A stretch of 46,427 bases of DNA from Maribacter ulvicola (GCF_900155985.1 NZ_FTMA01000013.1:1-46427); one strand, 5' to 3'; counted from the first letter of the stretch, positions 27,031 to 36,698 are shown. Translations and numbers: made by a program. The notes: generated from the letters alone by a model not told the origin.

Positions 27031-29298
27031 ATGTTTCGATATATTTTACCATTTTTAGGTCTTGCTTTCGTTTGTTGTGAGCAGCCTATGCCAAAACAAA
27101 CTACGGCAAAAGTTAATGTACTTGATCATGTAGATCCTTTTATAGGAACGGGTTTTCATGGGCATACTTTCCCTGGACCTGTAATGCCACATGGCATGGT
27201 TCAATTAAGTCCAGATACGAAATTGAACGGTTGGGATGCTTCTAGTGGTTATCATTATGCAGATAGTACAATTTATGGATTTTCACATACCCATTTAAGC
27301 GGTACGGGCATAGGTGATATGGGAGATGTTTTACTGCTGCCGTTTACAGGTGGTATTACAGAACAAAAACCTGTAGCCATGTTCAGTAAGTCTAATGAAC
27401 ACGCCAAAGTAGGAAGCTATAAAGTGGCGTTTAATAATTTTGATGTTGAAGCAGAGCTGACAGCCACTACAAGAGCAGGCTTACATCGTTATACCTTTGG
27501 TGCGGCAAAAGAAAAGCGGGTATTATTGGATGTTGGACATTTGCTTCAAGAAAGTTGGGGACATGGTAATGTAGTCAACAAATTGGAAATTATAGATAAT
27601 AGGACAATACGTGGTTTAAAATACACTAAAGGTTGGGCAGATAAACATAAAGTCTATTTTTATGCTGAATTTTCTAGTCCTTTTACCATAGATAAAATGA
27701 TAGTAGATGGCAGTGAAAATAGTCAAGACCTAAAAAACTACGAAGGAAAAGATATTTTTACATACCTAAGTTTCGCAGAGCTTAAAGACGATAGTGCTCT
27801 TTTAATAAAAGTGGGAATTTCACCGATAGATATAAACGGAGCCGAAAAAAACCTAAAAGCAGAAGTTCCACATTGGAATTTTGATAAAGTAAAAAAAGAC
27901 AATCAAGAGGCTTGGAAAAAGGAGTTGGAACGTATATTGATTACCACTTCCAATAAGGATCGATTGACTATATTCTATACGGCCATGTATCATACAATGA
28001 TAGCGCCTATGATCTACCAAGACGTAGATGGTAGGTATAGGGGTATGGATAAGCAAATTCATACCGTTGAAGAAGGGGAGACTAATTATACGGTCTACTC
28101 ATTGTGGGATACTTTTAGGGCATTGCACCCTCTCATGACTATTATCAATGAAGAAAAATCAATAGATTGGGCAAATAATTTGTTGCTAAAATATGAGCAA
28201 GGTGGCTTACTACCAAAATGGCCGCTTTCCGCCAATTATACCGGGACCATGATAGGCTATCCCGCAACCGCGAATTTGGCAGATATTTTATCCAAATATC
28301 CAGAAAGTATAGATAAGAAAAAAGCATTACAGGCATCCTTGGCCAGCGCAGCGTATAATCCTGATATTATAAAACTTGGTGATGAGCCTAGAAAACATAG
28401 GTTAATGCCTCTTCATAACAAATATATAAATGAAGGTGTTCATATACCTGCCGATAAAATCACCAAATCCATTTCCTATGGTTTAGAAAACGCATATTAT
28501 GATTGGTGTATAATGCAATTGGCAAAAATGTCGGAAAACGATTCAATTGCGGCTGTATTTAAAGATAGGTCAAAAAATTATGCGCGCTATTTTAATGAAG
28601 AAACTGGTTTTATGCGTGGAAAAAATGCCGATGGTTCATGGGTTACCCCATTTAGTCCGCGGTATTCAGAACATGAACACTCAGATTATGTAGAAGGAAA
28701 CGCTTGGCAATGGAGCTGGTTTGTACCTCATGATGTAGAAGGGTTTGTTAATTTATATGGTAGTAAAGAGAATTTTGCTACCAAATTAGATTCTTTGTTT
28801 ACAGTGTCATCTGAAATGGAAGGGGAACATATTAGTGGAGATATAACAGGGCTTATAGGACAGTATGCACATGGCAATGAGCCTAGTCATCATATTGCTT
28901 ATCTCTATAATTATATTGGGCAAGGTTGGAAAACCCAAGAAATAGTAGACAAAATTCTTAATGATTTTTATACCACTCAACCAGATGGTATAATAGGGAA
29001 TGAAGATTGTGGTCAAATGTCTGCATGGTATATTCTAAGCTCATTAGGATTTTATCAAGTAGCGCCAGGAAACCCAACGTATACCATTGGTAGACCTCTT
29101 TTTGATGATGTAAGTATTAACTTGGATAATGGAAAAGTTTTCAAAATAAAAATTGAAAATAATAGTAATCAAAATACCTATGTTCAGCAGATAAAGTTAA
29201 ATGGGGAATTATTGGATACCCCATTCTTTCAACATGATGATATCATGAATGGCGGAGAACTTATGATTACTATGGGGACCAAACCAAAAATGAATTGA
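27031..29298 (+). CDS. GH92 exo-alpha-mannosidase, probable lipoprotein
   Basis: 755 residues. Calcium-dependent inverting alpha-mannosidase of N-glycans and related mannans. Probable lipoprotein Cys at 15/16 (LAFVCC; the Cys before the modified Cys is unusual). Hallmarks: VDPFIGTGFHGHTFPGPVMP, GFSHTHLSGTG, SLWDTFRALHPL, and EGNAWQWSWFVPHDVEG, with Glu555 as the likely general acid. Later come GNEPSHHIAYLYNY and GNEDCGQMSAWYILS with Glu658/Asp659 in the general base and calcium region. Length matches the family. Linkage choice (alpha-1,2, -1,3, -1,6 or mannose phosphate) cannot be read from this. It is translationally coupled to GH3 (1-nt gap) and precedes two sulfatases by 189 bp. Confidence 0.95.
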   Translation: MFRYILPFLGLAFVCCEQPMPKQTTAKVNVLDHVDPFIGTGFHGHTFPGPVMPHGMVQLSPDTKLNGWDASSGYHYADSTIYGFSHTHLSGTGIGDMGDVLLLPFTGGITEQKPVAMFSKSNEHAKVGSYKVAFNNFDVEAELTATTRAGLHRYTFGAAKEKRVLLDVGHLLQESWGHGNVVNKLEIIDNRTIRGLKYTKGWADKHKVYFYAEFSSPFTIDKMIVDGSENSQDLKNYEGKDIFTYLSFAELKDDSALLIKVGISPIDINGAEKNLKAEVPHWNFDKVKKDNQEAWKKELERILITTSNKDRLTIFYTAMYHTMIAPMIYQDVDGRYRGMDKQIHTVEEGETNYTVYSLWDTFRALHPLMTIINEEKSIDWANNLLLKYEQGGLLPKWPLSANYTGTMIGYPATANLADILSKYPESIDKKKALQASLASAAYNPDIIKLGDEPRKHRLMPLHNKYINEGVHIPADKITKSISYGLENAYYDWCIMQLAKMSENDSIAAVFKDRSKNYARYFNEETGFMRGKNADGSWVTPFSPRYSEHEHSDYVEGNAWQWSWFVPHDVEGFVNLYGSKENFATKLDSLFTVSSEMEGEHISGDITGLIGQYAHGNEPSHHIAYLYNYIGQGWKTQEIVDKILNDFYTTQPDGIIGNEDCGQMSAWYILSSLGFYQVAPGNPTYTIGRPLFDDVSINLDNGKVFKIKIENNSNQNTYVQQIKLNGELLDTPFFQHDDIMNGGELMITMGTKPKMN

Positions 29299-29391
29299 TT
29301 TGTCGCTCATAATACAATGTGGTGTAAGAGACTATCGGCAACAAAGCCGTTAATTTTATGTGCTAAAATTTATGATAGCTGAAATACATAT

Positions 29392-29460
29392 ATAAGGATA
29401 AAAACATAATAAGGATAAATATACCAGAAGGCCAAACCATATAATGATAAATGATCATTA
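29392..29460. promoter_or_regulatory. Direct repeat and inverted repeat between GH92 and sulfatase 2
   Basis: ATAAGGATAAA occurs twice (29392-29402 and 29409-29419), 17 bp apart start to start. An inverted repeat follows (TAATGAT 29442-29448, ATCATTA 29454-29460). All lie within 100 bp of the sulfatase 2 start, so they could be a regulator site. Low-complexity chance is possible. Confidence 0.25.
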
Positions 29461-29487
29461 GTATATCAAAACTGTAGAACAGATATT

Positions 29488-31083
29488 ATGAACAACTCTT
29501 TACTTAAAGTACACCGAATATTGCTACTAACAGTATTGACCATGTTAATGGGCTGTACCGAAAGCAAGGTTAAAAAAGTAGACCAACTACCAAATATCAT
29601 CTATGTCTTGGCCGATGACCTAGGTTATGGTGATGTAGGTATCTATAATGCTAATGGAATGATACCTACACCGCATATAGATAAATTAGCTAAAGAAGGA
29701 ATGCGTTTTACAGATGCACATTCAAGTTCGTCAGTTTGTACTCCCACTAGATATGGTATTCTGACAGGAAGGTATAATTGGCGTTCTACGCTTAAAATGG
29801 GGGTTCTCACAGGTAAATCTGATGCATTGATACCACCTTCTAGAACTACCGTGGCTTCATTATTAAAGAAGCAAGGATACCATACAGCCTATATAGGAAA
29901 ATGGCATTTAGGGTGGAACTGGGCAAAAAAGAAGGAAGGTATAGACGAAGGGGCTGGTTGGAATTATGAAGATTTTGATAATATAGATTTTTCAAAACCT
30001 ATTAAAAATTCACCAAATGATTTAGGTTTTGATTATGCCTATGGTCATAGTGGTTCCTTAGATATGGCACCTTATGTATATGTAGAAAATGGCCATGCAA
30101 CAGCTTTGCCTACGGCTACAACAGAAAATAAGGAAAAATATAGTTGGTGGAGAAAAGGCCCTACTTCTCCAGATTTTGTGCATGAGCAAGTGACCACCAA
30201 TTTTTTTAATAAAGGAATCAAATATGTGAAGGAAAAGGCCAATAAAGATCGTCCCTTCTTTTTGTACCTACCATTACCATCTCCTCATACCCCAATTTTA
30301 CCCTTAGAGCAATGGCAAGGAAAAAGTAATTTAAACCCCTATGCCGATTTTTTAATGATGATAGACCATTATATGGGTAGACTGGATCAGGCTATTAGAG
30401 AAGCGGGTATAGAAGAAAATACTCTTGTTGTTTTTACAAGTGACAATGGTTGTTCACCAGAAGCAAACTTAAAGTTGTTGAGAGAAAAAGGGCATAACCC
30501 AAGTAGTATTTTTAGAGGTCATAAAGCAGATATTTTTGAAGGTGGTCACCGGGTACCCTTTATTATTAAATGGCCGGCTAAAATAAAAGCAGGAAAAGTG
30601 AGTGATGAAATTATCAATCTAAATGATTTTATAGCTACGGCCGCAGCTATCACCGATTATCAACTACAAGACAATGAGGCTGAAGATAGTTATGATTTAA
30701 TGCCCGTTCTTACAGGTCAAAATCTAGATAGACCTCTTAGAGAGGCTTCTGTACATCATTCAATAGATGGTAGCTTTGCTATACGAAAAGGAAAATGGAA
30801 GTTAGCAATGTGTAATGACTCTGGGGGGTGGAGTTATCCTAACAAAAATAATAAGAAAGTATTGGCTACTTTAGAACCCGTTCAATTATACAATTTAAAG
30901 ACAGACCCGGGAGAAAAAGAAAACCTCGTGGTTCAATTTCCAGATATAGTTAATGAACTACAAGCATTATTGACAAAATACATCCGTGAAGGCAGAAGTA
31001 CGCCAGGTGCACCGCAAGCAAATGATGGTCCAAGTCATTGGGATCAACTATGGTGGCTGTCTTCTGATCAATTAAGTCATTAA
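29488..31083 (+). CDS. Sulfatase 2 (S1 family, formylglycine type), lipoprotein
   Basis: 531 residues. Lipobox MLMGC, Cys23. NIIYVLADDLGYGDVG provides the first metal Asp pair; the modification motif CTPTR has Cys84 (DAHSSSSVCTPTRYGILTGR), then GKWHLGWNW, TSDNGCSPEA and KADIFEGGHRVPFI. It most resembles arylsulfatase A / N-acetylgalactosamine-6-sulfatase-like members that act on terminal sugars; no subfamily is claimed. It is probably in the GH3-GH92-sulfatase 2-sulfatase 3 transcript: no terminator follows GH92, and sulfatase 3 begins 25 bp after its stop. Confidence 0.92.
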   Translation: MNNSLLKVHRILLLTVLTMLMGCTESKVKKVDQLPNIIYVLADDLGYGDVGIYNANGMIPTPHIDKLAKEGMRFTDAHSSSSVCTPTRYGILTGRYNWRSTLKMGVLTGKSDALIPPSRTTVASLLKKQGYHTAYIGKWHLGWNWAKKKEGIDEGAGWNYEDFDNIDFSKPIKNSPNDLGFDYAYGHSGSLDMAPYVYVENGHATALPTATTENKEKYSWWRKGPTSPDFVHEQVTTNFFNKGIKYVKEKANKDRPFFLYLPLPSPHTPILPLEQWQGKSNLNPYADFLMMIDHYMGRLDQAIREAGIEENTLVVFTSDNGCSPEANLKLLREKGHNPSSIFRGHKADIFEGGHRVPFIIKWPAKIKAGKVSDEIINLNDFIATAAAITDYQLQDNEAEDSYDLMPVLTGQNLDRPLREASVHHSIDGSFAIRKGKWKLAMCNDSGGWSYPNKNNKKVLATLEPVQLYNLKTDPGEKENLVVQFPDIVNELQALLTKYIREGRSTPGAPQANDGPSHWDQLWWLSSDQLSH

Positions 31084-31108
31084 AATAAATGTTATAACCA
31101 GACTAATT

Positions 31109-32563
31109 ATGAAATTTCAAGATATTTTTTGTATTATTTTAATAGGGGTGTTTTTTCAACAAAGGAGCATTAGTCAAGATGACGAGATAAGAAAACCGAA
31201 CGTTTTATTTATTATTGCTGATGATTTAACCACTACCGCCATTTCTTCATATGGCAACAAAGTGTCTAAAACTCCTAACATTGATAATCTTGCTACAGAA
31301 GGAACAATGTATACCGCAGCCTACTGTCAATATCCGGTATGCGGCCCCTCAAGGGCATCTTTTTTAACCGGATACTATCCCAGCGCAACGCAAACCTATG
31401 GTTATGTTAGCGGAAGAGAAAATATTGGTGAAACCAGGGAAACATGGCCACAATTGTTCAAGAATAATGGATATTTTACAGCGCGGGTAAGTAAAATTTA
31501 TCACATGGGTGTACCTGGCGATATTGAACTCGGATCCAACGGTAAAGATGATGAAGCTAGTTGGACAGAACGTTATAATAGTATTGGTCCAGAATGGAAA
31601 GCTCCAGGTGAAGGAGAATTGGTTCAAAATAATCCTGATTATTCCAAACCAATTCGTGGAGGTAATGTAATGACGATCGTAAAAGCGAACGGGGGAGATT
31701 TGATACACTCTGATGGAAAAACTGCGGAGAAGGCATCTGAACTTATACGAGAACATAAGAATGAACCCTTTTTTCTAGCGGTTGGTTTCGTAAGGCCGCA
31801 TGTACCCTTCGTTGCACCAAAAGATGATTTTGAACCTTACCCTTTTAATGAAATTGAACTTCCTTACAATTTTAAAGAAGATTGGGAAGATATACCTAAA
31901 AAAGGCATCAATTATGTGACAAGTGAAAATGCCCAAATGAACCATGAACAAAAACAAAAGGCTGTAGCCGCATATTATGCGTCGGTAAGGTATATGGACA
32001 GACAGGTTGGTAAAGTACTGAGAACTTTAAAAGAGCAAGGTCTTGAGCAGCATACTATTGTAGTATTTACTTCTGATCATGGTTTTCACTTAGGGGAGCA
32101 TGAATTTTGGATGAAGGTCAGTGTAAAAGAAGAATCTGCAAAAGTTCCATTAATTATAAAAGTACCAGGAAAAGAACCGGCAGTTTGTAACTCTTTGGTA
32201 GAACTTTTAGACCTATATCCAACAGTAGCGGAGCTTGCAGACCTCGATTACTCCAAGCATATACAAGGAAAAAGTCTGGTAAAGACCTTGGATAACCCCG
32301 CTTATAAAGTTAGAGATATGGCTTTTTCTGTGACTCAGGATGGGAAAACATTTCTATTGCGATCTAAAGATTGGGCTTATATTCAATATGGAAAAGATAA
32401 TATTCAAGGAATAGAATTGTTCGATATGAAAAAAGATCCGAAACAATTTACAAACTTGGCACTGTTACCGGAATATGCTAGAAAGGTAGCGTATTTTCAA
32501 AAAAAGCTTAAGCAGAAGTTGAAAAAAGTACAAGACAATGATCTAGAAATAACGTACAACTAA
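31109..32563 (+). CDS. Sulfatase 3 (S1 family, iduronate-2-sulfatase-like)
   Basis: 484 residues. Signal peptide ~1-22 (IILIGVFFQQRSISQ). NVLFIIADDLTTTAISSYGN gives the metal Asp pair. Modification motif CGPSR with Cys78 (CQYPVCGPSRASFLTGYYP). The blocks FFLAVGFVRPHVPFVAP and TSDHGFHLGEHEFWMK are typical of the iduronate-2-sulfatase-like branch (resembling S1_7), clearly different from sulfatases 1, 2 and 4. The sugar target is not set by sequence. It lies 25 bp after sulfatase 2, so the pair is very likely co-transcribed. Confidence 0.92.
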   Translation: MKFQDIFCIILIGVFFQQRSISQDDEIRKPNVLFIIADDLTTTAISSYGNKVSKTPNIDNLATEGTMYTAAYCQYPVCGPSRASFLTGYYPSATQTYGYVSGRENIGETRETWPQLFKNNGYFTARVSKIYHMGVPGDIELGSNGKDDEASWTERYNSIGPEWKAPGEGELVQNNPDYSKPIRGGNVMTIVKANGGDLIHSDGKTAEKASELIREHKNEPFFLAVGFVRPHVPFVAPKDDFEPYPFNEIELPYNFKEDWEDIPKKGINYVTSENAQMNHEQKQKAVAAYYASVRYMDRQVGKVLRTLKEQGLEQHTIVVFTSDHGFHLGEHEFWMKVSVKEESAKVPLIIKVPGKEPAVCNSLVELLDLYPTVAELADLDYSKHIQGKSLVKTLDNPAYKVRDMAFSVTQDGKTFLLRSKDWAYIQYGKDNIQGIELFDMKKDPKQFTNLALLPEYARKVAYFQKKLKQKLKKVQDNDLEITYN

Positions 32564-32909
32564 GTAGAATTAGCGCAAAGGCACCTAATAGGTATCTGTC
32601 ATTTTTATAGGAACATATTACAGTATTAGTACTAGGCATTCTTATTAGAGAAATCAAAGAACTTAACATAAAAACTGAACTACAATTAGTCTGTTTGGTT
32701 TGTTCTTGTTTAATCTGTTTGTTTGATATTTTAGATTTAAATACTGTGGTACTTGTGTTAAAATCTCAAAAAAAATCAATTCATGCCTTGTGGCTATCTG
32801 CGATAATTTTCGTGAATCCTACTATTGTAGAATTGACTTCCTTTTTTAATCAATTAAGATTTGTTGTTAAAAAATTATCTAAAGTGCATTAAAGAATAAT
32901 TTATTGATT
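32564..32909. other. Intergenic region upstream of AraC gene
   Basis: 346 bp with no credible gene. A 65-codon open frame from 32695 uses a TTG start, has odd composition and no recognisable domain, and is treated as chance. No good terminator or promoter box was seen. Confidence 0.5.
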
Positions 32910-33797
32910 ATGAAAGCGCAATTTGTAAATAGAACAAATAAAATCAGTAGTACATTATCTGAACAAGCGCATTCATTTCCACATTTTTTTAAAGTATGGC
33001 ACTACCATACAGAGGTAGAAATTATTTTAATTAAGAAAAGTACTGGAGTTGTATTCTTAGGTAATGACATGAAACGTTTTCAACCTGGTGATATTTTTTT
33101 TATAGGTAGCAATGTGCCACATATGTGGCAGAACGATCAGCAGTATTATAAATCATCTACTGCATTGAAAGCAGAATCATTGGTAATTCATTTCGATAAG
33201 TCTTTGTTAGGTAGTGATATTTTTAGATTACCAGAGGCAATCGAGGTTGGTCCATTTTTAAAAAACACACAATATGCAATAAAGTTCAATTCTAACAAGA
33301 CGGCAAAATTTGAAGAAGATATTAGGGCTATGTTTAAAATGGGAAATTTTGAGAAAGTGACATTTCTTTTAAAGTTATTGTTTTCCTTATCAAAAGAAGA
33401 ATATGAAGTTTTAGGTAAAGGGTGTAAGGTAATAGGTTTAGAAACAGAAGCTTCTAACAATATGGATAAAGTTTATGATTATATCTATTGTAATTTCAAA
33501 GAAAATATTGCGCTTGATAGACTGGCAGAATTAGCTTGCATGAATAAATCTTCTTTTTGTAGATATTTTAAAAAGATGAATCATAAGACTGTTTCCAGGT
33601 TTGTAAATGAACTACGTATTGGTTATGCCTGTCAACTTCTTCAAGAACAAAAGTATAGTATAACCAGTATATGTTATGAAAGCGGATTTTATAATATTTC
33701 TAATTTCAACCGTCAGTTTAGAAACATTATGAAAGCCTCTCCATCTGATTATGTTATGAATTTAAAAAGAGGGGAAAGTAAAATTGATGACTATTAA
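32910..33797 (+). CDS. AraC-family transcriptional regulator with cupin sensor
   Basis: 295 residues from the ATG at 32910 (a TTG two codons earlier is less likely). The N-terminal cupin-like sensor domain (~1-165) has FFKVWHYHTEVEIILI, FQPGDIFFIGSNVPHMWQND and ESLVIHF, the usual small-ligand-binding arrangement of this class. The C-terminal double helix-turn-helix (~195-290) has LDRLAELACMNKSSFCRYFK, ITSICYESGFYNISNFNRQF and the closing ASPSDY, equal to the AraC/HTH_18 signature. Likely a sugar-responsive activator. A 19-bp motif shared by the next two promoter regions (34198-34216 and 36611-36629) is a candidate binding site. It is flanked by sulfatases, which suggests local control. Confidence 0.92.
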   Translation: MKAQFVNRTNKISSTLSEQAHSFPHFFKVWHYHTEVEIILIKKSTGVVFLGNDMKRFQPGDIFFIGSNVPHMWQNDQQYYKSSTALKAESLVIHFDKSLLGSDIFRLPEAIEVGPFLKNTQYAIKFNSNKTAKFEEDIRAMFKMGNFEKVTFLLKLLFSLSKEEYEVLGKGCKVIGLETEASNNMDKVYDYIYCNFKENIALDRLAELACMNKSSFCRYFKKMNHKTVSRFVNELRIGYACQLLQEQKYSITSICYESGFYNISNFNRQFRNIMKASPSDYVMNLKRGESKIDDY

Positions 33798-34197
33798 CAA
33801 CAATTTAAAACTATTCCAAAATTAAATAGAAAGTAATAAGCGCATATTGATTTGTATCTATGATTCTCAATTATTTAATGACCGGTTAATTAATAAAATA
33901 ATGACGCTTTATATTATGCCATCGTGTAAGCTGATGAGAAGGAGGGATTTAGATTATAACTACCAATTTAAAGGAAGGAAATAGGGACCTTGGAATATTG
34001 CAAAAGTAACGTATATGTTCACTCAAGAGGAAAGAAAAAAATCAACCAATAAGGTGTCGTTAATTTCATCTTTTGATGATGTAACTTACTAACAAAAAGA
34101 TAACTACTATTATAAATGGTCTTTTAAAACAAACTATGGTCACGCTTAATAGCTAAAACTGATTTCTTTAATAAAAAGTACACTTTTAGCGCTTTCA

Positions 34198-34216
34198 ATA
34201 CTCCATTTGGTACCCC
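34198..34216. promoter_or_regulatory. Shared 19-bp motif, copy 1 (candidate AraC operator)
   Basis: ATACTCCATTTGGTACCCC matches 36611-36629 at 17 of 19 positions. It contains TACyC-type half-sites spaced 12 bp apart, close to one helical turn, as expected for AraC proteins. It is 191 bp before sulfatase 4. Not found in other spacers by eye. Confidence 0.5.
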
Positions 34217-34330
34217 ATTTTATACACCTGAAGTTCTTAATTTGTTATTTATATATTCAAGATTAAATGAATTATAGTGAAAATCAATAAAACTGATTGT
34301 ACTGAAGTTTTGGTTATAACATAACAATAT

Positions 34331-34349
34331 AGATTTCATTTGGTAACGG
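34331..34349. promoter_or_regulatory. Weaker related site near sulfatase 4
   Basis: AGATTTCATTTGGTAACGG shares the 9-mer CATTTGGTA and 13 of 19 positions with copy 1. It is 58 bp before the start codon, a place similar to copy 2 relative to its gene (69 bp). Confidence 0.3.
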
Positions 34350-34407
34350 TTATTAATTAGTGTTGAAGAAATTATATTTATTTGTATTGAATTAGTTACT
34401 ATTTTAA

Positions 34408-35973
34408 ATGAAGTTTAATAAGATATTGATGAAAAGAATGAGAATAGACTTAAAACGACCAATTTTAGTAGTAACGATTCTTTGTTTTTTTTCCTTTTTT
34501 AGAGGTTTGGGGCAAGAAACAAAACCTAACATTATTGTTTTTTTAGTTGATGATATGGGATGGCAAGATACTTCCGTACCGTTTTGGAAAAAGAAGACTC
34601 CCTTTAATAATAGATATTACACGCCCAATATGGAGCGGCTGGCGAGCCAGGGTATGAAATTTACACAGGCTTATGCAACACCAATTTGTTCCCCTACCCG
34701 TGTAAGTCTAATGACTGGTATGAATGCTGCAAGACATCGTGTTACCAACTGGACATTGCATAAGAATACATCAACAGACGGTAAAGATGATCATTTAGAA
34801 TTTCCAGAGTGGAACGTTAACGGAATTTCTCCGGTTCCTGAAATAGAAAATACAATCTATGCAACTTCCTTGCCTAGTTTGTTAAAGAATGAAGGTTACC
34901 AAACAATACATGTTGGAAAAGCACATTTTGGAGCAGTTGGTACCCTTGGGGAAGATCCTAAAAACTTGGGTTTTGATTTTAATATAGCCGGTCACGCAGC
35001 AGGTGCTCCAGAAAGTTATGAAGGTCTTGAAAATTTTGGGAATGGGAAACCAAATAAAGCCATTTGGGCCGTTCCTGGTCTACAAAAATATCATGGTAAA
35101 GATATATTCTTAACAGAGGCCCTAACTAGAGAAGCGCTAATTACCCTTGATAGTTTAGACCAGAATAAGCCATTTTTCTTATACATGTCTCATTATGCAG
35201 TTCATGTTCCTATTTATGGAGATAAACGTTATTTGAAAAAATATTTGGATGCCGGTTTGCAAGAAACCGAAGCAAAATATGCCTCTATGATAGAAGGTAT
35301 GGACAAAAGTTTAGGAGATATTTTAGATTATTTAGATCGTAAAAATATTGCAGATAACACTATTGTTTTATTCATGTCTGATAATGGCGGGTTAAGTGCC
35401 CATGCCAGAGGTGGCGAGCCAAATACGCATAACAAACCATTAGCAAGTGGCAAAGGTTCTTTTTATGAAGGAGGCATACGTGAACCTATGATTGTAAAAT
35501 GGCCAAATAAGGTTAAACCGGCAACGACTACAGATAATTATGTAATTATAGAAGATTTTTACCCTACAATATTACAGATGGCAGGTGCAACGAATATGAA
35601 TACGGTACAACATGTTGATGGCAAAAGCTTTATGCCAATTTTAACCAATACGTCTAAAGAAAAGGACGAGTATAGACCGTTATTTTGGCATTATCCTAAT
35701 AAATGGGGTGGTTTTGGTCCAGGTATAGGTACAGGTAGCGCAGTAAGATATGGAGATTGGAAATTGATTTACTTTCACAAAAGTCAAACCTTAGAGTTGT
35801 ACAATATTAAAAATGATATTGCAGAGTCTAACAACTTAGCATCTAAAAATAAGAAAGAACTTCATAAATTAGCCTCTATTTTAACGGATTATTTAAAGTC
35901 CTCAAAGGCTCAAATGCCTAAATATAAAGCAACGGGAGAACCTGTCCCTTATCCAAATGAAATAGTGGAATAG
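34408..35973 (+). CDS. Sulfatase 4 (S1 family, formylglycine type)
   Basis: 521 residues. The signal peptide is unusually far in (~19-36; ILVVTILCFFSFFRGLGQ); ATGs at codons 8 and 11 are alternative starts giving a more normal n-region. NIIVFLVDDMGWQDTSVPFW has the metal Asp pair. Modification motif CSPTR with Cys94 (AYATPICSPTRVSLMTGMNA), then AARHRVTNWT, VGKAHFG, FFLYMSHYAVHVP, MSDNGGLSAHARGG and KGSFYEGGIREPMI. The AARHRVTNWT block and long insert place it in a different branch from sulfatases 1-3. It has its own promoter region with the shared 19-bp motif and is likely controlled with the Gfo/Idh gene. Confidence 0.92.
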   Translation: MKFNKILMKRMRIDLKRPILVVTILCFFSFFRGLGQETKPNIIVFLVDDMGWQDTSVPFWKKKTPFNNRYYTPNMERLASQGMKFTQAYATPICSPTRVSLMTGMNAARHRVTNWTLHKNTSTDGKDDHLEFPEWNVNGISPVPEIENTIYATSLPSLLKNEGYQTIHVGKAHFGAVGTLGEDPKNLGFDFNIAGHAAGAPESYEGLENFGNGKPNKAIWAVPGLQKYHGKDIFLTEALTREALITLDSLDQNKPFFLYMSHYAVHVPIYGDKRYLKKYLDAGLQETEAKYASMIEGMDKSLGDILDYLDRKNIADNTIVLFMSDNGGLSAHARGGEPNTHNKPLASGKGSFYEGGIREPMIVKWPNKVKPATTTDNYVIIEDFYPTILQMAGATNMNTVQHVDGKSFMPILTNTSKEKDEYRPLFWHYPNKWGGFGPGIGTGSAVRYGDWKLIYFHKSQTLELYNIKNDIAESNNLASKNKKELHKLASILTDYLKSSKAQMPKYKATGEPVPYPNEIVE

Positions 35974-36698
35974 AAATTTTGATCCATACCGTTAGCTATT
36001 TCATTTAAGAATATCCATGTCATTATTTTGCAGGTGTTTTTTTGTATAAGACTAGAAACACGTTATATGAAGTATTTATATCTAGTTATAGAATCTATGT
36101 AAGCTGTGTTTGATTTCAAAAAAAAATAGAATCATAAATGATTTTTTCAAAAAGTGTGGATGTTGCAAGGTGTGGTTAAAAAGTAATTTCAATAAGAATC
36201 TATTTCTAATAGTCTTTTACTGATGTTGAAGTGCTGTATTCTTCTAAAATAGCATTTTTGTGATTATTTACGGAACGTACTTTATGCTATACCACTACTA
36301 AATACACACATATTTTCAAAGAAAATGTAGAAAGCAAGGTTTGATCTTAGTAATCTTTTTAGGTCAAAAACCTAAAACTAAACAAATTCAGTAAACGCTA
36401 GATATATTAATAGGGTATACTTTTATTGGTAAAAGCATCTATTAAATTCATTATAGATGTGTACTCAAAATTATAGTGCTTTCGTTTGCATGGAAAGGAG
36501 GTACAACCAAGTAGCGAAATCTTAAATAAAATTCAAGCACAAACTTTTTATTTCCATTTTTTTGTTAAAAGACTCAATTATAAAGGGTTTTATTTACTTT
36601 TTCAATTTTGATACCCCATTTAGTACCCTAAATTTTACGCAATGATGTAGTTCTTTGTACAAATCAAACGCTTCAATAATTAATCGAAATAAACAATA
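35974..36698. other. Intergenic region upstream of Gfo/Idh gene
   Basis: 725 bp without credible ORF. Contains an 8-bp hairpin (36357-36377: TTTTAGGT, loop of 5, ACCTAAAA) with no T-run after it, and the second 19-bp motif (36611-36629). The rest is AT-rich with no recognised feature. Confidence 0.5.
36611..36629. promoter_or_regulatory. Shared 19-bp motif, copy 2 (candidate AraC operator)
   Basis: ATACCCCATTTAGTACCCT, 17 of 19 identical to 34198-34216; the flanks (preceding CTTTT tract, following TTTTA) are also alike. It is 69 bp before the Gfo/Idh start, a plausible activator position. Confidence 0.5.

Larger units (their letters stand above)
33798..34407. other. Intergenic region upstream of sulfatase 4
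   Basis: 610 bp. Holds the first copy of the shared 19-bp motif (34198-34216) and a weaker related site (34331-34349). Short open frames around 33985-34090 have no ATG-led ORF over 30 codons and no recognised homology. Confidence 0.5.

Noticed and set aside
31364..31756. 130-codon minus-strand frame inside sulfatase 3
   Set aside because: Opposite to a strongly supported sulfatase with all catalytic motifs; composition is that of an antisense shadow.
32695..32892. 65-codon open frame before the AraC gene
   Set aside because: TTG start, Cys/Leu/Val-rich composition without domain, in a spacer; no support as a gene.
33985..34150. Possible decayed coding fragment between AraC and sulfatase 4
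   Set aside because: Short stretches translate without stops (one ends SLISSFDDVTY), but there is no start, no homology I recognise, and the length is compatible with chance.
36357..36377. 8-bp hairpin as a terminator of sulfatase 4
   Set aside because: Nearly 400 bp from the stop codon and no T-run follows on either strand; left as an unexplained small hairpin.
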